A DNA stretch of 64,000 nucleotides from Inia geoffrensis (lineage: Eukaryota; Chordata; Mammalia; Artiodactyla; Iniidae): NCBI GenBank assembly GCA_036417435.1, contig CM070905.1, positions 19,011,592 through 19,075,591 of the forward strand, read 5' to 3'. Positions 1-11,642 of this stretch are shown here, in pieces (position 1 is the first letter of the stretch; each line of letters opens with the position of its first letter). The translations under genes and the position numbers were made by a program. A model generated the notes under the pieces. It made no database searches, had not been told where the DNA came from, and saw only the letters and a program-made list of their open reading frames with translations.

Positions 1-1449
1 TTCTGTGAGTGAGGTCACTCTGCCCAGGGCTGTGATTCCAGGTGGAGAGTCCCCGGCCAGATCCTGCATGACTGGCTGTCTCAAGGGTCTGGGCTGTGAG
101 AGCTTAGGCCTGGTCCTACCACTGAAGTTGAGCTGATTTACCTACTCAGAAATGAGCTTGTCTTTCAGAGCCTGGAAGCAGCGGTCCTCTTCGGCCAAGG
201 GCTGCACGAGGAACGTATATCCTTGTTCCTCATCTAATCGGCAGAGATGTAATCACGTGTGAGAGGGAAAAAGTTCTACTTGGGCAATACGACTAAAAAC
301 ACCTCATTGTGAAGTAGGAATAAAAACACTGTACAAGGATGAAAGTCCCTGAGAGAAACTGTAACCACAGCACAGGTGTAAATGAGGGCTCATGGGGTGA
401 AGGGCACAATATTATCCAGAGTATTGTTTAGATTATGAGGTGTACTGATAAGTGATAATAAGATAATCGAAAGTAACAAAACACTGCAGAAGAAGAAACC
501 ACTGTGAGCAGGCAGTTCTGGGAACACGATTTACCAAAATCTATCAAGAGTTGGTTCCTATCCTTTGAATGAGTACCTCTTCTTCAAGGAATTTATTCTA
601 AGGGAGGCTGAGTTGGGAGAGACTCCTTTAATATTTTCCAATCCCTTGAAAGAAAGTAGTACTGGCGACACGGTTGTGGGACAGCATGCTAAGTACCAGA
701 GAGTAGATGACAGTGGCGGTAAGAGAAGGAAGCTCTCTCTGGGGCTGCTCTTGCTTGTGGAGCTGGTTCTCTGATGACTGGGCTGGGTCTCACCTCAGGG
801 TCCTCCTTCCTCGTGCTCTTGTCTGTTGTCCACCTCCAGACCCTTCCTCATGAGCCCTCTCCATGGTGCTGACAGTGGTATAGACAGTAACCCACGCATG
901 TCCATCCCATTTGTCGCTTTATAGAAGAGCGAGATAACGGTTTGCTTTGGCTTAGTGCCCTTTCTGGGGAGGCCTATTTTACTGGCCCTTTTTAGCTGCA
1001 AAAGCACATTTACGGAGTGGTCTTCATGGCTGGAAACGAACTCTTGTGGCTACACATCAGTGTCAGTTGACGCTGGACCCCGCCCTTGGCAGGCCTTGGC
1101 TCTCTTTAGTGATGTCCGGTCATGGCTGTGAACAGCACAAAAGCAGTCTCACAAAACATCCCCGAAGTAGGACCACAACAAGTAGAAATCTTCACTGTGT
1201 CCCCAAAGGGGGTAGGTCTTGAGGTAGCTGTGCCATCTCCATGTGCATCCATGTGGCCATCCACCGAGTGTGTCACTGGCTATCCTTGACCTGTTGAAGA
1301 ATAATGACTGATGCACCATCTTGCATAGGAAGTCGGGACAAAGAACCCTAGATCGCTATCTCTGTGCAGAATTGACATTTTTCAATCTTATCATCACTGT
1401 AAGCAAAGCAGGGATTTCACTCTTCTAAGCGCTCCCCTGAAGCAGCTCA

Positions 1450-2105
1450 TGTGGCCATCTGTCCGCCGGTTCTCAGTGTGTTTGGCATTCTACTCTGTCC
1501 AAACCCATGTCCCTTCCCACATCCAATCAAATGATCCTACGCACTCCCTCATCCCACCCTGGCTCTTCTGGCCTCCCTATCACCACTCCAAGGTTCTTTG
1601 TCTAGAGTGGACAGGAAGGGGAAGAAAAGGCCCAGGAGCTCTGTGGGCAGGCCACGGCCACTAAGGGGGGCGCTTGCAAACCACAGTGATCAGCTCTGAT
1701 CTCCCCTCGTGTCCCTCTTCCTACTCCCACTTCTCGGGGAGACTCCTTCCAGTGATGTTGTTTAGGGGCAGTACATTTTTCCATGGTCATCTCCCCTATA
1801 GATTCAACTTCTTCCCAGTTGGGCCTCTGAAGCTACACAGATTCACAACATTCCTTCCAGAATCTCCTGGAAGACCATCTTCCAGCTGCCTGTTGAGTTC
1901 CCTTCACAGCCACCCCACTGGCCCGATTTCTAACCCAGCCCCGAGTGCACACCTCTTACGATTTTGGTTAGAGTCCGGTTCCCATCCCGTCTTAGAGGTA
2001 GGTAATAAGGGTGTCCTCATTACTGAGGATCTGCCCCCCTGCCCAGCAGCATTTGGTACATGTTAGGCTCTCAGGGAATGTCTGCTGAATAAATACAATT
2101 AAAAC
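1450..2105 (+). repeat. L2-like LINE fragment (old)
   Basis: The pyrimidine-rich stretch ends near 2040-2095 with a diverged version of the typical L2 3' tail: 'cagcatttggtacatgttaggctctcagg' in parts, then 'tgctgaataaatac'. The match is by eye and diverged, so the 5' limit is approximate. Confidence 0.4.
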
Positions 2106-2705
2106 AATACGCAACACTTAAGCTTCTCAAACCATTTTTTAATTTTCTGCTTTTCCCAACAAGACCTAAGTTGTACAAACAGGTGTAAAACTCTGAACCA
2201 TCAGGGCATAAGGCATGACCTCATGTGGTCCAAGTCCTTTCTACTCTCCTTTCCACGTGTTTTCAAGTTGTGTCCCGGTCAGGACACTGCTTTCTTCTGT
2301 GATATATGAGCCATAGGCAGGAAGAGAGCTTGGAGATATGGGGACAGTGGGGAAGGCGAGTGTGCCAGGAGCAGCGAGCTCCCACACCAGCCGAGAGCAC
2401 TTCAGAAACAGCCTCAGCTGGTGGGTGCACAGAGGAGGAATGTCACGGCTGTTCCGGCTTCCTTTCACTCAGCTGGCAGGCCTGGGCTACTTTCTAAGAT
2501 GAGAAAGACCTAGGGGCTCCCAAGGAGAGTAAGCATTGAAGAATCATTCACACCCGGACAATGTTTCAAGTGAGATAAAAAAATTCTCTCACCATCATTT
2601 TCTCTTGGAGAACAGAGGAGAAAAATCAAGAAGAGGGTTGAATCGCCTTTTCCTTCTTTCATTTTCGTCATTAATTTGATGGTGCTTGGTTTTGATACAG
2701 CAGAC

Positions 2706-2726
2706 AAAAAAAAAAAAAAAAAAAAA
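2706..2726. repeat. A21 homopolymer
   Basis: An uninterrupted run of 21 A. It could be the tail of an old retroposon, but the flanking sequence does not show a recognisable SINE body. Confidence 0.9.
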
Positions 2727-3180
2727 GGCATCAAACCAACCTATCACCTGGGTCCAGGCTACTGCATACAAAACTCTCCCAAGGATTGAGATAAAAGGAT
2801 TTTTTTCTCCCAAGCCCTGAAGAGGTCCTGTTTCGGTCAGGGAAATTTGTTGAAAACTGCAGCCAGCTGAGAAGCCATTGGCAATAGAGACAGAAAGCAA
2901 TGCACGTACACTTATCGAACTGTAAACTGACAAGGTCAAGACAGTAAAAATCCTACTGTTTATGTAACAGAACCCTATTGAGTGATTTTAGGGAGGGACT
3001 AGAACTTAGGAACAATCTACTTACCAAAGATTGCTGGGTATTAGTCATTCATGCATTCATTTTTTGCAGAGTTCAATTCGACACAACCTTCCACCCCATC
3101 CCACCCTAGGCCCTTTGGAATTGACTGCATCAAAGTAAATGTTCTATCCAAACATTCTGTACTGCGAAGTCCCTTTACAG

Positions 3181-3186
3181 TTTATA
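3181..3186 (-). terminator. EXOC4: Candidate EXOC4 poly(A) signal (TATAAA variant)
   Basis: On the minus strand this reads TATAAA, a known weaker variant of AATAAA, about 170 nt after the stop codon. It is followed downstream (lower coordinates, about 3085-3125) by a G/T-rich stretch such as a cleavage-stimulation element would provide. I saw no canonical AATAAA on the minus strand between the stop and about 2500. Other variants exist (CATAAA at 2959-2964), so the true site needs transcript data. Confidence 0.3.
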
Positions 3187-3356
3187 TGAAAAACCAAAAC
3201 TAAAGAGAAAAGAACCCTTACAACTTCTCTCCACTCAAGCATCAGTGTAGAGGAAACTAAGTCAGCTCAGAATATACAAAATAACATACCAAAGAAAGGG
3301 GTATGACCAAGGAAACAAAATGACCAGTCCCCCGCCCCTTCCCGTGGTGCACCCCA

Positions 3357-3594
3357 TTACACCGTAGTTATTTTCTTATCCTTGGTGGCTTGCTTGATGG
3401 CTGCCTGCTCACAGATGATCTCTTTGAGCCGCTGCAGCCGCATGTTCTGGGTTGTCTGGTCTCCCACCCCCGTCTGGCTGCGGTGCAGCAACGTCAGGGC
3501 GTGGATGTACTCCAGCTCTGTGTACTTCACGCCCTGGTCCACTACCAGGTTCAGGAGTTCATCGGCCGTGTTGTATAGCATCTCGTAGTACTGC
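3357..3594 (-). CDS. EXOC4: EXOC4 (SEC8) terminal coding exon, C-terminal 78 residues
   Basis: This exon encodes the C-terminus of exocyst complex component 4, a subunit of the octameric complex that tethers secretory vesicles to the plasma membrane before SNARE fusion. The sequence shows [14 protein letters not shown] at the start, [18 protein letters not shown] in the middle and KDKKITTV at the end, followed by TAA at 3357-3359. From memory of the 974-residue human protein these are roughly residues 897-974. The final ITTV fits the class I PDZ-binding tail (S/T-X-V) by which Sec8 is reported to bind synaptic scaffolds such as SAP102 and PSD-95. The exon begins after a consensus acceptor (TTTCTCAG) at 3594 with a single G that completes the arginine codon split with the upstream exon. 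The frame also runs on into the intron to 3641, but that extension is not coding. No frameshift or stop is present. Identification rests on recognising the protein and is strong. Confidence 0.97.
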
Positions 3595-3640
3595 CTGAGA
3601 AAGCAAGACACAACACTGCTCACTGGCTCCGTGGTCAGCA
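3595..3640 (-). promoter_or_regulatory. EXOC4: 3' splice site and branch point of EXOC4 terminal exon
   Basis: On the minus strand the acceptor is TGCTTTCTCAG ending at 3595. A near-ideal branch-point heptamer, TGCTGAC, lies at 3634-3640, placing the branch A about 40 nt from the AG. The tract between is only moderately pyrimidine-rich, so the strong branch point may matter. Confidence 0.75.
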
Positions 3641-3684
3641 ATCTATGTGGTTTCAGTGGTAATGAATGTGCTATTTGTAAACTA

Positions 3685-5100
3685 CTTAGTTTATCTATTC
3701 AATAAACATTTATTGGTCACTAGACATTGTTCTAAGCCCTCTGAATGTAATGGAGAACAAGACAGACATGATCTCCATCCTCTTGGAGCTCACTTCATGA
3801 GAAGTCTAAATGAAGACCCAGGGAGACCTCTCATCAAGGTCTCAGTTCACTCAAGACTTTCTCCTAATTTTGCATTTGCCTCAGGAGATCAACGGAAAGA
3901 GAAGTTGGGGTATAGAAGCAAGCGAGAGAAATAACCATCTGGCAGGCATTGCTAGTGGTTTCTGTCCCATTCAATCCCTCATTCATTGACTCATTCATTG
4001 GAGGCTCTGTGAAATATATGGTTTTCTCCATAAAGTGGGATAATAATAGTATCTCTGAAGTTACAGTACCTCTTAGGTTATTGGGAGAATTAGTTAATCC
4101 ATATAAAGTACTTAGAATGGTGCCTGACACAATTCTACCTGCTCCATAAACATTAACTATTATTACTGGAAATATATTTATAATAATGTATTAATAGTAA
4201 TGTAATAATAGTAATAGTAGCATAGAATGATGAGCAAGACACAGCCCCTTTCCTCAGGTAGTTCAGAGACAAGTAGGAAAAGGTAATGAAAAGCACAGAA
4301 AACTGCTGGCAAAGTTAATTTCCACGTACTGTGTCATGTAACCCTCACTACACCTAGGGAGCTATTACTCCCTTTTCTCAGATAAGAAAACTGACGCCCA
4401 GGGAAGTTATAGGACTCGCCCAATGTCACAAAGACATTTGTGGCTGTCACAGGATGAACCCAGGCTTCTGACTCTTAAGTCCAACAATCTTCTTCACGGA
4501 CAGAGACAAGAATGTTCCAAGTGCCCGGAGTGAGGTATCAGTGGTATGAATTTCCAGCAGAGGAAGGAGGAATCACACCATGTTGAAGGGAGGTGAAGGA
4601 TCAAGGAAGACTTCAAATGGGGTAGGATACTGTCAGGCAGGGCTTCCAGGAAGGAAATTCTAGATTAAAGGAAAAGAAAAGAGATGAGCAAAGACAGGGA
4701 AGAGTAATCTGGTTAGCCTGCGGAGTACAGCTGAAGAGCGGAGAGTCAGGGCAAAAGGCAGTGAAGGACAGAGGTAGAGAGTCTCACATCAGGATAGTTA
4801 AGTCAATAAAGCACTTTAGGTCTAGATAAGTTAAGAAAGCACCCCCCATCTGGGGGCCCAAGTTCTGCTGAGAACAGAGGCACCATTCCAAGTGTGCTTC
4901 CGGAAGGTTAATGTGACAGCAGTATGTAGGATGGTCTGGGAGGGGACCAGGTATAATTCTAGCAAAAAGGAAGGGCCTTGAGAGCCATTTGGCTCAAAGC
5001 CATTGGCCCAGGTGATGGAGAGAAGAGTAGTGCCTTCTAATGTAAAGGCAAGCAGGCATTAGAGTGAATGTGCAGTGCAGAGAAAACATGAAGCTGGGAG
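3685..5100 (-). repeat. L2 LINE relics, minus strand
   Basis: The stretch 3690-3800 reads as the reverse complement of the L2 3' end ('caataaacatttattgg', then 'ttctaagccctctgaatg', 'agaacaagacagacatg', 'ttggagctcactt'). Similar purine-rich antisense L2 text appears at 4225-4290 and 4530-4800. An element of MIR or L2 origin at 4330-4490 ('gataagaaaactgacgcccag') interrupts it. The tract is old and broken, and the limits are approximate. Confidence 0.5.
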
Positions 5101-5420
5101 CCAAGGACGGAGAGGGCTGCCACTTGCCAATCTTAACACCATCATGATGCCACTACAGTCCTCACCGAGTCTACTGGGCTCTGAGGCTATGACTTGCCCA
5201 GCTACTACAAATGCCCCGGGAGGTAGAGTTCAGTGCAGGCTCTGAGCCAGTGATGCTATCATAGCCAAAGGACAGAGGAGCCTCCCCAGGGACAGTTTAC
5301 TTCCTCCTCTCCTCCTCACAGAAAAGGTAGCTCTTCCAGGATTGAGGGAACAGAACAAGGCAGTTTTCCCAAGGCAACTTGCGGGAGGCGGGTGAAGGGA
5401 TCTTTCAGGATCATTCGCTC

Positions 5421-5648
5421 AAAAATCTTGTACTGGGGCTTCCCTGGTGGCGCAGTGGTTGAGAGTCCGCCTGCCGGTGCAGGGGATGCGGGTTCGTGCC
5501 CCGGTCCGGGAGGATCTCACATGCCGCAGAGCGGCTGGGCCTGTGAGCCATGGCCGCTGAGCCTGTGCGTCCGGAGCCTGTGCCCCGCAATGGGAGAGGC
5601 CCACAACAGTGAGAGGCCCGCGTACCGCCAAAAAAAAAATCTTGTACT
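5421..5648 (+). mobile_element. CHR-2-type SINE with target-site duplication
   Basis: The body runs 5435-5634 from a tRNA-derived head ('ggggcttccctggtggc', B-box-like 'ggttcgtgccc') to 'gcgtaccgcc' and a short A tail. It is flanked by a perfect 14-bp target-site duplication, aaaaatcttgtact, at 5421-5434 and 5635-5648. A perfect duplication and near-consensus body suggest a young insertion. It lies antisense to EXOC4 and forms an inverted pair with the next SINE. Confidence 0.93.
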
Positions 5649-5874
5649 ATTGGACTTGGAGCCTTGGGAGCTTCTTCATCAGGAACATCCTGAAAAGAAG
5701 ACTATCCTGTGGGAGAACTAAGCCATCTTTATGGTAAGGAATACATTCTGGGAGGCTGGTAATTTCAAGAATACTTTATAAACTGCTGCTACAAATGGGA
5801 AAGTGGCAAGAGTGCTGGCATCTTTTCACGTGGCTAGCTCATTTTCTTGCTTTGCTAAGCTGCCTCTTCCAATG

Positions 5875-6090
5875 AACACTTTTTTTTTTTTGCGGTACGC
5901 GGGCCTCTCACCGCTGTGGCCTCTCCCGTTGCAGAGCACAGGCTCCGGACGCGCAGGCTCAGCGGCCATGGCTCACGGGCCCAGCCGCTCCGTGGCATGT
6001 GGGATCCTCCCGGACCGGGGCACGAACTCACGCCCCCCGCATCGGCAGGTGGACCCCCAACCACTGCGCCACCAGGGAAGCCCTAACACT
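5875..6090 (-). mobile_element. CHR-2-type SINE
   Basis: The minus-strand copy has its body at 5881-6084, with the tail as a T run at 5881-5891 followed by 'gcggtacgcgggcc'. The short repeat aacact at 5875-5880 and 6085-6090 is the likely target duplication. It is sense-oriented relative to EXOC4 and lies 246 bp from an oppositely oriented copy. Confidence 0.92.
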
Positions 6091-6814
6091 CTTTTTAAAT
6101 GGGGGAAATAATAATCTTTTATGACTATTTCCTAAATGGTGGCAGGAGTAGCAGGTGCTCGTCTTAAATTGGGGAGTTTTTGAGTTACTCCTGGCAGCAA
6201 ATAGCTCAACATCCTTGTGTAAAGGGTCTTCTTGGGGCTAGCCTTCTGTAGTGGTTTCAAACGAGTGTTTACTCTAACCTCATGGGACCACATATTTAGG
6301 AATCACTGGTCAACGGTAACTTTGAACATAGACAGAGGCACTTCTGAAAGAATAAGTGAATGAACTCTGACTTCCAGAGGTCTTGAAGCCCAACATTAGC
6401 TACAGTCAAGAATTGTTTCGAAGCTTCACGTTAGCATAAAACTCATGTGAACTATTCCTCCTCCACAATACTTCTGCTGGAATTAAAAAAATACTATTTG
6501 TAGGAAAAACTTGCTGCTGTAGGAGAGTGCATCACATTTATCCCGTGGCTTCACATGTGCCCTGGCACACCTTGGCTTCTTCCCCCATACTACCCCCAGT
6601 TTTCAGAATCGAGGCCCTACATCCTCTAAGTCTTCTTACCTTAGATGCACAGTTGAGGGAGAGAGCTGTCCATTTAGGAAACTACCTAAGCAAATGTTCA
6701 AAACACTGTTCAAGAAAAATACATGTTTGAATCTAGAATTGCCACATGGAATGAGAGAGAACTGGGGGCTCATGGTTCTTTCAAAGCTACAAGGGACTTG
6801 ATAGCTGCAGCTCC

Positions 6815-6960
6815 AGAATGGTGATTCTCGAACTATAGAGTTACCGGGAACCTATGAAAAGTACAGATTCCTGAGGCCCCAGCCCCAGATACTGTGATTC
6901 GCAAAGGTTTGGAACCAGCCAGGACTCTGAGCCAGAGTTTGTTTGATGGGGGAATAGTTA
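6815..6960 (+). mobile_element. MER5-like hAT DNA transposon relic
   Basis: The text follows the order of MER5A: a 'ggtgattctcgaac' start, 'gaacctatgaaaagtacagattcc', then 'gaggccccagccccagatact' in shortened form. It is diverged, and I do not see a clean far terminus. Confidence 0.5.
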
Positions 6961-7730
6961 CAGACCCATTCCCATCTGCTTGAGCCAAGGATCTAAAAGC
7001 ATTAGGGAAGAAGACAGAAGCAGTAAAGTGGGGTTGTGATGCTTTTTGCTGAGGTTAAACCAAAAGAATTGGGTTTCTTTGTATTATGATGTTGCTATTT
7101 TCATCATTCATTTTAAGAAGTAACACTGAACCCATTAGACCAAACGAAATTGGATTTCTTTTGAAAAATCTGGTGAATTGTTTCCAGGGATACTGGCTGG
7201 TTTTCTACAGAGACGGTTGTTCCATGCTGGGAGCAGACAACAAAACAAAGATGCCTGGATTTCTAGTCCTGGAGCCTCCAGCGTGATAAGTGATAAAGGG
7301 CATGCCACTTAAGTCCTTAATGTTTCAAATATCCTCTGTGCAATGAAGACCTTTATAAATCCCAGAATGACACTCTGAAGTGGACTGAGAGACTAAAAGA
7401 GTCCTCAAGAGACTCAGATGAACAGTGCCCCGGAATTGCAAAGCTGAGTTATTAAACAAAATTGACAGGTAACTGATGGTGTATTTTCTATAGTTAGGGG
7501 AAAAAATCCCCATAACCATGATGATATATTAGATCATAAAGAAACATAGATATTTAAGACAGAATGCAATTCATTCATCTTTCAGAATAGTACCTAGGAG
7601 CAAAGACTATACTAAATCAGCATAGCAACAGTTGTACTTGGAGGTGGAGAAAGGGTGCTACAAGGTGCTCTAAGGAGAAAATATTTAGGAAAATGCCTCA
7701 AACTACACAATTAGAATGAGCTTCCATGGT

Positions 7731-7832
7731 AAACACTGACACACTGAAATGAACATGTAACCCAACTGGAATAAATAATTTAAACACTGACACACTGAAA
7801 TGAACACGTAACCCAACTGGAATAAATAATTT
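7731..7832. repeat. 51-bp tandem duplication
   Basis: Two head-to-tail copies, 7731-7781 and 7782-7832, each start 'aaacactgacacactg' and end 'ggaataaataattt'. They differ at one base (ATG versus ACG), a CpG-type transition. The near identity implies a recent duplication. Confidence 0.95.
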
Positions 7833-8866
7833 ATCAGGTCCCAGGGAAATGAAAGCTTGATCTTTATCATCACACATTAAAATAGCAGCCATGGCTTCCA
7901 GGGCACCACATTTTATATGAGAAAGCACTTGACTTAGCTGCCTGGATGGGACCAGTGAACACATAGTTGATTTAAACCTTTTTTGGCTCATGACTTGTAG
8001 AGCAAGTTTCTGCATAGCCTGTGCAGGGTCCAGTTGCTAGATGTGGACCAAATATCCCATTCCAGAAACCAGAGATCCATGTCCCCCTTAGGGATGGAAA
8101 ATTCTGTGAGGAGGTGGTTCTTCCCCGTGGTTTCTCTCTCCCTTTGCTGTGGGCCTTTGGGCAGAGTTCCCAAAGTGGAGAGGGAGGGGAGTGCAGAAAT
8201 AGAAAAGTGATGTCACATAGACTGGTCTCACAGTCTATAACATGACAACGTTCAAATTTTGTTCGGGTCCAAACAGATAATTTTCTCATATCTTCCTCAT
8301 GTTTCCTTTATCCACAGACTGTTCTTCCTTCTGTTTTTATTTCTTATTTTACTTCAATGGTATTGCACTGCAACGTTTTCTCCCCAGTGATTCTATCTGA
8401 AAACATTCATACCAGTAAGGATACGAAGGGCATTTTGATAAGTTGGGCAGATCTTCTTTTTAAAGCGTAAAAATAAAGTTTATTTTGTTTTTCTGGGATT
8501 GGAAAATTAATACACGTGTCATATAAGATATACAGACTATACAGAAAGATTAAGTGGAAAAAAAATTACTCATATCATTCCATCATAAAGACATACCACA
8601 TTTTGGCATTTCCTTCTAGATTTTTTCCCCCACATGTAGTATCCTACCAATTTCTTTCTTATAGTTGAAATATTTAGGCTGACACACTATTGGACACTTC
8701 GGTTGTTTCCAATTTAAAAAACTTGCTTTCCTGAGGACAGGTTTCCAAAGCAGAATTAGTCAAAAGATAAGTAAATTTTTTTAGGACTTCAGCAATGCCA
8801 CCAAATTGTTTTCTAAAAAAGTTGTATCAGTTTATCTTCGTACCAACAGCATATGACAGCACCTAG

Positions 8867-9204
8867 CCCCTCATATTCTTTGTTTTTTTAATTAATTAAT
8901 TTTTGGCTGTATCAGGTCTTCGTTGCTGCGTGCGGGCTTTCTCTAGTTGCGGCGAGCGGGGGCTACTCTTTGTTGTGGTGCACGGGCTTCTCATTGCAGT
9001 GGCTTCTCTTGTTGCGGAGCACGGGCTCTAGGTGTATGGGCTTCAGTAGTTGTGGCACGCAGGCTCAGTAGTTGTGGCACACGGGCTTAGTTGTTCCACG
9101 GCATGTGGGACCTTCCCAGACCAGGGATTGAACCCATGTCCCCTGCATTGGCAGGCAGATTCTTAACCACTGCACCACAAGGGAAGGCCCCCCTCACATT
9201 CTTT
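8867..9204 (-). mobile_element. CHR-1-like long tRNA-derived SINE
   Basis: The body runs 8882-9189 on the minus strand. It is about 300 bp, with repeated internal modules of the type 'gtagttgtggc' and a tail of TAAT units. The target duplication is cccctcatattcttt / cccctcacattcttt (8867-8881 and 9190-9204, one mismatch). More diverged than the CHR-2 copies, so older. Confidence 0.85.
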
Positions 9205-10190
9205 TAATTTATGTGAGGTTGAACAATTTTTTATCTACGTATCAGTTTTTAACGTACATGGGTATGCACACATGTATAAGCAAGTTGTCGATACCTTTGT
9301 ATCTTTTGCGTATTAGTGTTTTTCTTACTTCTATTTCAGAGCGCTTCATAAATTTTTACAGGTACGAAGCAAGGAGCGCTCTAGTCTCTCATCCCTGGTT
9401 CTCCCTCCCACTTTGCCTTACTCAAAGTTATCACTGTATCTCTAAAAGCTACTGGAAACAGATTCAGTTCTCTTCTTTGTCAAGTGAGGGAAGAAAGCCC
9501 TAATAAGACCAGTTACTCCCAAGCCAGGCACGCCTCATTCCTATACCTGTAGGAGGCGCATAAAGTCTGTGTGTGGGGATGAGAGGAAGGCGCTGACTGG
9601 GGGACTGTCCACAGCTTCACCATCTGCCCCCTTCTACTGGATGGTGTTCAGATTCCTAGATCCCCAAATGGAAACTATATTTTCCACAGATATACAGCTA
9701 TGTCACAGGCTGGGTTTTAGAATTCATCTTGATCGTAGTAATAGTTAATAGTAATGTTGAACTTTTAGATGCATTAACATATTCAACCCTTTGAAGTAGC
9801 TTCTGAGATCACCCACATTTTACAGATAAGCAAACTGAGCTTTAGAGAGTGTGAGTGATTTGTTTAAGGCTTCAAAATGAAGGACTCCGAACCCTATACT
9901 TGCTCTAAAGTCACTGTAGTACAGAAACATTTGAACCTGTAAAAAGCGGAAGTACTAATTACAAAGGATACTTGTCTAGCTAAGTCATTTTTAGTCAGGA
10001 TTTAGGAAATATGAATTAAATAAAATTCACATTCAACTCTGCCTTCCATTGTAAGGGAACAAACTAGTATTGTGGCAATTCAAAATTCGTTTATACAATT
10101 CACAGTAATACTTGAATAACACTGGATTTGATCTGAGAATTCACCACTCTAAACCAAATAATGAAGTCATGCTGTATATTCAGCATTCAG
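9205..10190. other. Unique intron with L2/MIR-like patch
   Basis: About 9770-9890 shows 'cccacattttacagataagcaaactgagc', in pieces typical of the conserved core region shared by MIR/L2 relics. The rest shows no recognisable repeat and no exon. Confidence 0.4.
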
Positions 10191-10419
10191 GAGTTACAGG
10201 AGGGCTTCCCTGGTGGCGCAGTGGTTGAGAGTCCGCCTACCGATGCAGGGGACGCGGGTTCGTGCCCTGGTCCAGGAGGATCCCACATGCCACGGAGCGG
10301 CTGGGCCCGTGAGCCATGGCCGCTGAGCCTGCGCGTCTGGAGCCTGTGCTCCGCAACGGGAGAGGCCACAGCAGTGAGAGGCCCGCTTACCACACACACA
10401 CAAAAAAAGAGTTACAGGA
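10191..10419 (+). mobile_element. CHR-2-type SINE with target-site duplication
   Basis: The body runs 10202-10408 and ends 'cccgcttaccacacacacacaaaaaaa', in which the usual 'gcgtaccgc' end has grown into a CA-rich tail. A perfect 11-bp duplication, gagttacagga, flanks it at 10191-10201 and 10409-10419. Confidence 0.93.
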
Positions 10420-10979
10420 AAGACTTTTGGCTTTTTCATTCTGTCACCTCTCTCTACTTCTCCCTTTTTGCCCCTCCAATCTGGTAATGGACAAGGTGCC
10501 CTTTCTTTCCAAAAGTTGGCTGCCTTTCTGACTTATTACTTCCTCAAGGAAGGGGGATAATTAAGTCATTTCATTGTGAAGACTTTCTCATCTAGTCCTT
10601 CCCAAGATAACGATAGTATTAATGTCAATAAGAGAATTAGGCTCTGAAGCTGACTTAAAATGTAAGTTTCAAAGGAAGAAAAATTCACGTGAATATAACT
10701 TAGCATCGACTGTAACCCCCGAAATTCTTTTTAGCCAATAGTTGCAACATGAGCAATTTAATAAAAACCCAGGAGTTGATGGGTCACTAAATTGTCCGGT
10801 AAAACATTCAATTCCTGTTTTCTCTGCTCACTCAATGGTATACATGGTAATAAGCAGGGAGATGGAAAGAGAAAAGAAAGGAACTGAATAATCCATAAAC
10901 TAGATAATCATCCCATGAATAACTGAGAGGTAGTTACAGCAGAAAGACTTAGAGAAGTAAATACTCGAGAGATCAACTA

Positions 10980-11150
10980 AGCTCAGATTCTGGTTAAGTC
11001 TTTCACTCCTCCCTAACTAGCTGTGTGACCTTGGACAAGTGCTGTCAGCTTTTCGAATCTCTGCCTCCCCCCACGTGAAAAACAACGAGGTTACAGCAGA
11101 TGCTATTTAAGCGCTGGCATTAAAACCTTTACAGCATCCTCTGCTTAGTC
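10980..11150 (+). repeat. MIR SINE relic
   Basis: The MIR core is recognisable in 'agctgtgtgaccttggacaag' (in parts) and 'aatctctgcctcc', the usual 'ctgtgtgaccttgggcaag' signature with slight divergence. Confidence 0.6.
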
Positions 11151-11590
11151 CTTTCAAATCACGGGCTTCTAGCAGAATTAGTTGATGCTGATTTCCCCTA
11201 AGCTATGGGAAGCAAGATGCAGTAGTGATTGATTTGAAAACATTCTGAACAAGTGTAAACTTAGCTCAGATGTACTTTCCAGACCAGTAATAAATGGATG
11301 GTAATTCTGTGTGTCAGAAGAATAAATTAGTTTATTAAAAAATATAACATAATTGCTCTCATTTGTCTTCCCCTTAAAAGAGCTTAGAGTTTATTACAGA
11401 CATGATTGAAGATTCTAACTGGAAAGAGTTGAAGTTATTTCCATTTCAGGAATGAGAAAACTAAGGTAGAGAAAAGCTAAATAATTTTCAGAGCATCAGT
11501 GGCAGAATTAGATTTGTATTCTATATGGGGATAGTTATTAACACTCCTTACAAGAAGTTGTGCAGGTTTTTTGTTCTCATCAGGACAATC

Positions 11591-11642
11591 TGAAGAGAGG
11601 TAAAGAACGCGAAGGTAAAGAGGGGTGAAGAGAGGTAAAGAA
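11591..11642. repeat. 35-bp period imperfect tandem repeat
   Basis: The 17-mer tgaagagaggtaaagaa occurs at 11591-11607 and again at 11626-11642, with related 'gaaggtaaagagg' between them. This is a purine-rich minisatellite of little more than one unit. Confidence 0.8.

Larger units (their letters stand above)
1..3180. other. 3' flank of EXOC4, intergenic
   Basis: This stretch lies downstream of the EXOC4 stop codon. I see no coding exon in it on either strand; the longest open frames (up to 130 codons) have no recognisable domain and sit partly over an L2-like fragment near 1450-2100. It also holds an A21 run at 2706-2726. Part of it (below 3357) may still be EXOC4 3' UTR if the poly(A) site lies further downstream than the candidate at 3181-3186. 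Confidence 0.6.
6085..8866. other. Mostly unique intron sequence
   Basis: I see no exon here. An element resembling an MER5-type hAT non-autonomous transposon occurs at about 6820-6960 ('gaatggtgattctcgaac', then 'cctgaggccccagccccag'). A 51-bp tandem duplication at 7731-7832 is listed separately. The AT-rich part from 8470 resembles a very diverged LINE, family uncertain. Confidence 0.5.

Noticed and set aside
3595..3641. EXOC4 coding extending from an in-frame ATG at 3641
   Set aside because: The open frame continues past a consensus acceptor; the protein continuity with the exon at 60963-61122 shows that these codons are intron.
5435..5634. tRNA gene
   Set aside because: The A- and B-box-like sequences belong to the tRNA-derived head of a SINE; there is no intact cloverleaf. 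The same applies to the other fifteen SINE copies.
7731..7832. Start of a CRISPR-like array or satellite
   Set aside because: Only two adjoining copies with no spacers, in a mammalian intron; a simple tandem duplication explains it.
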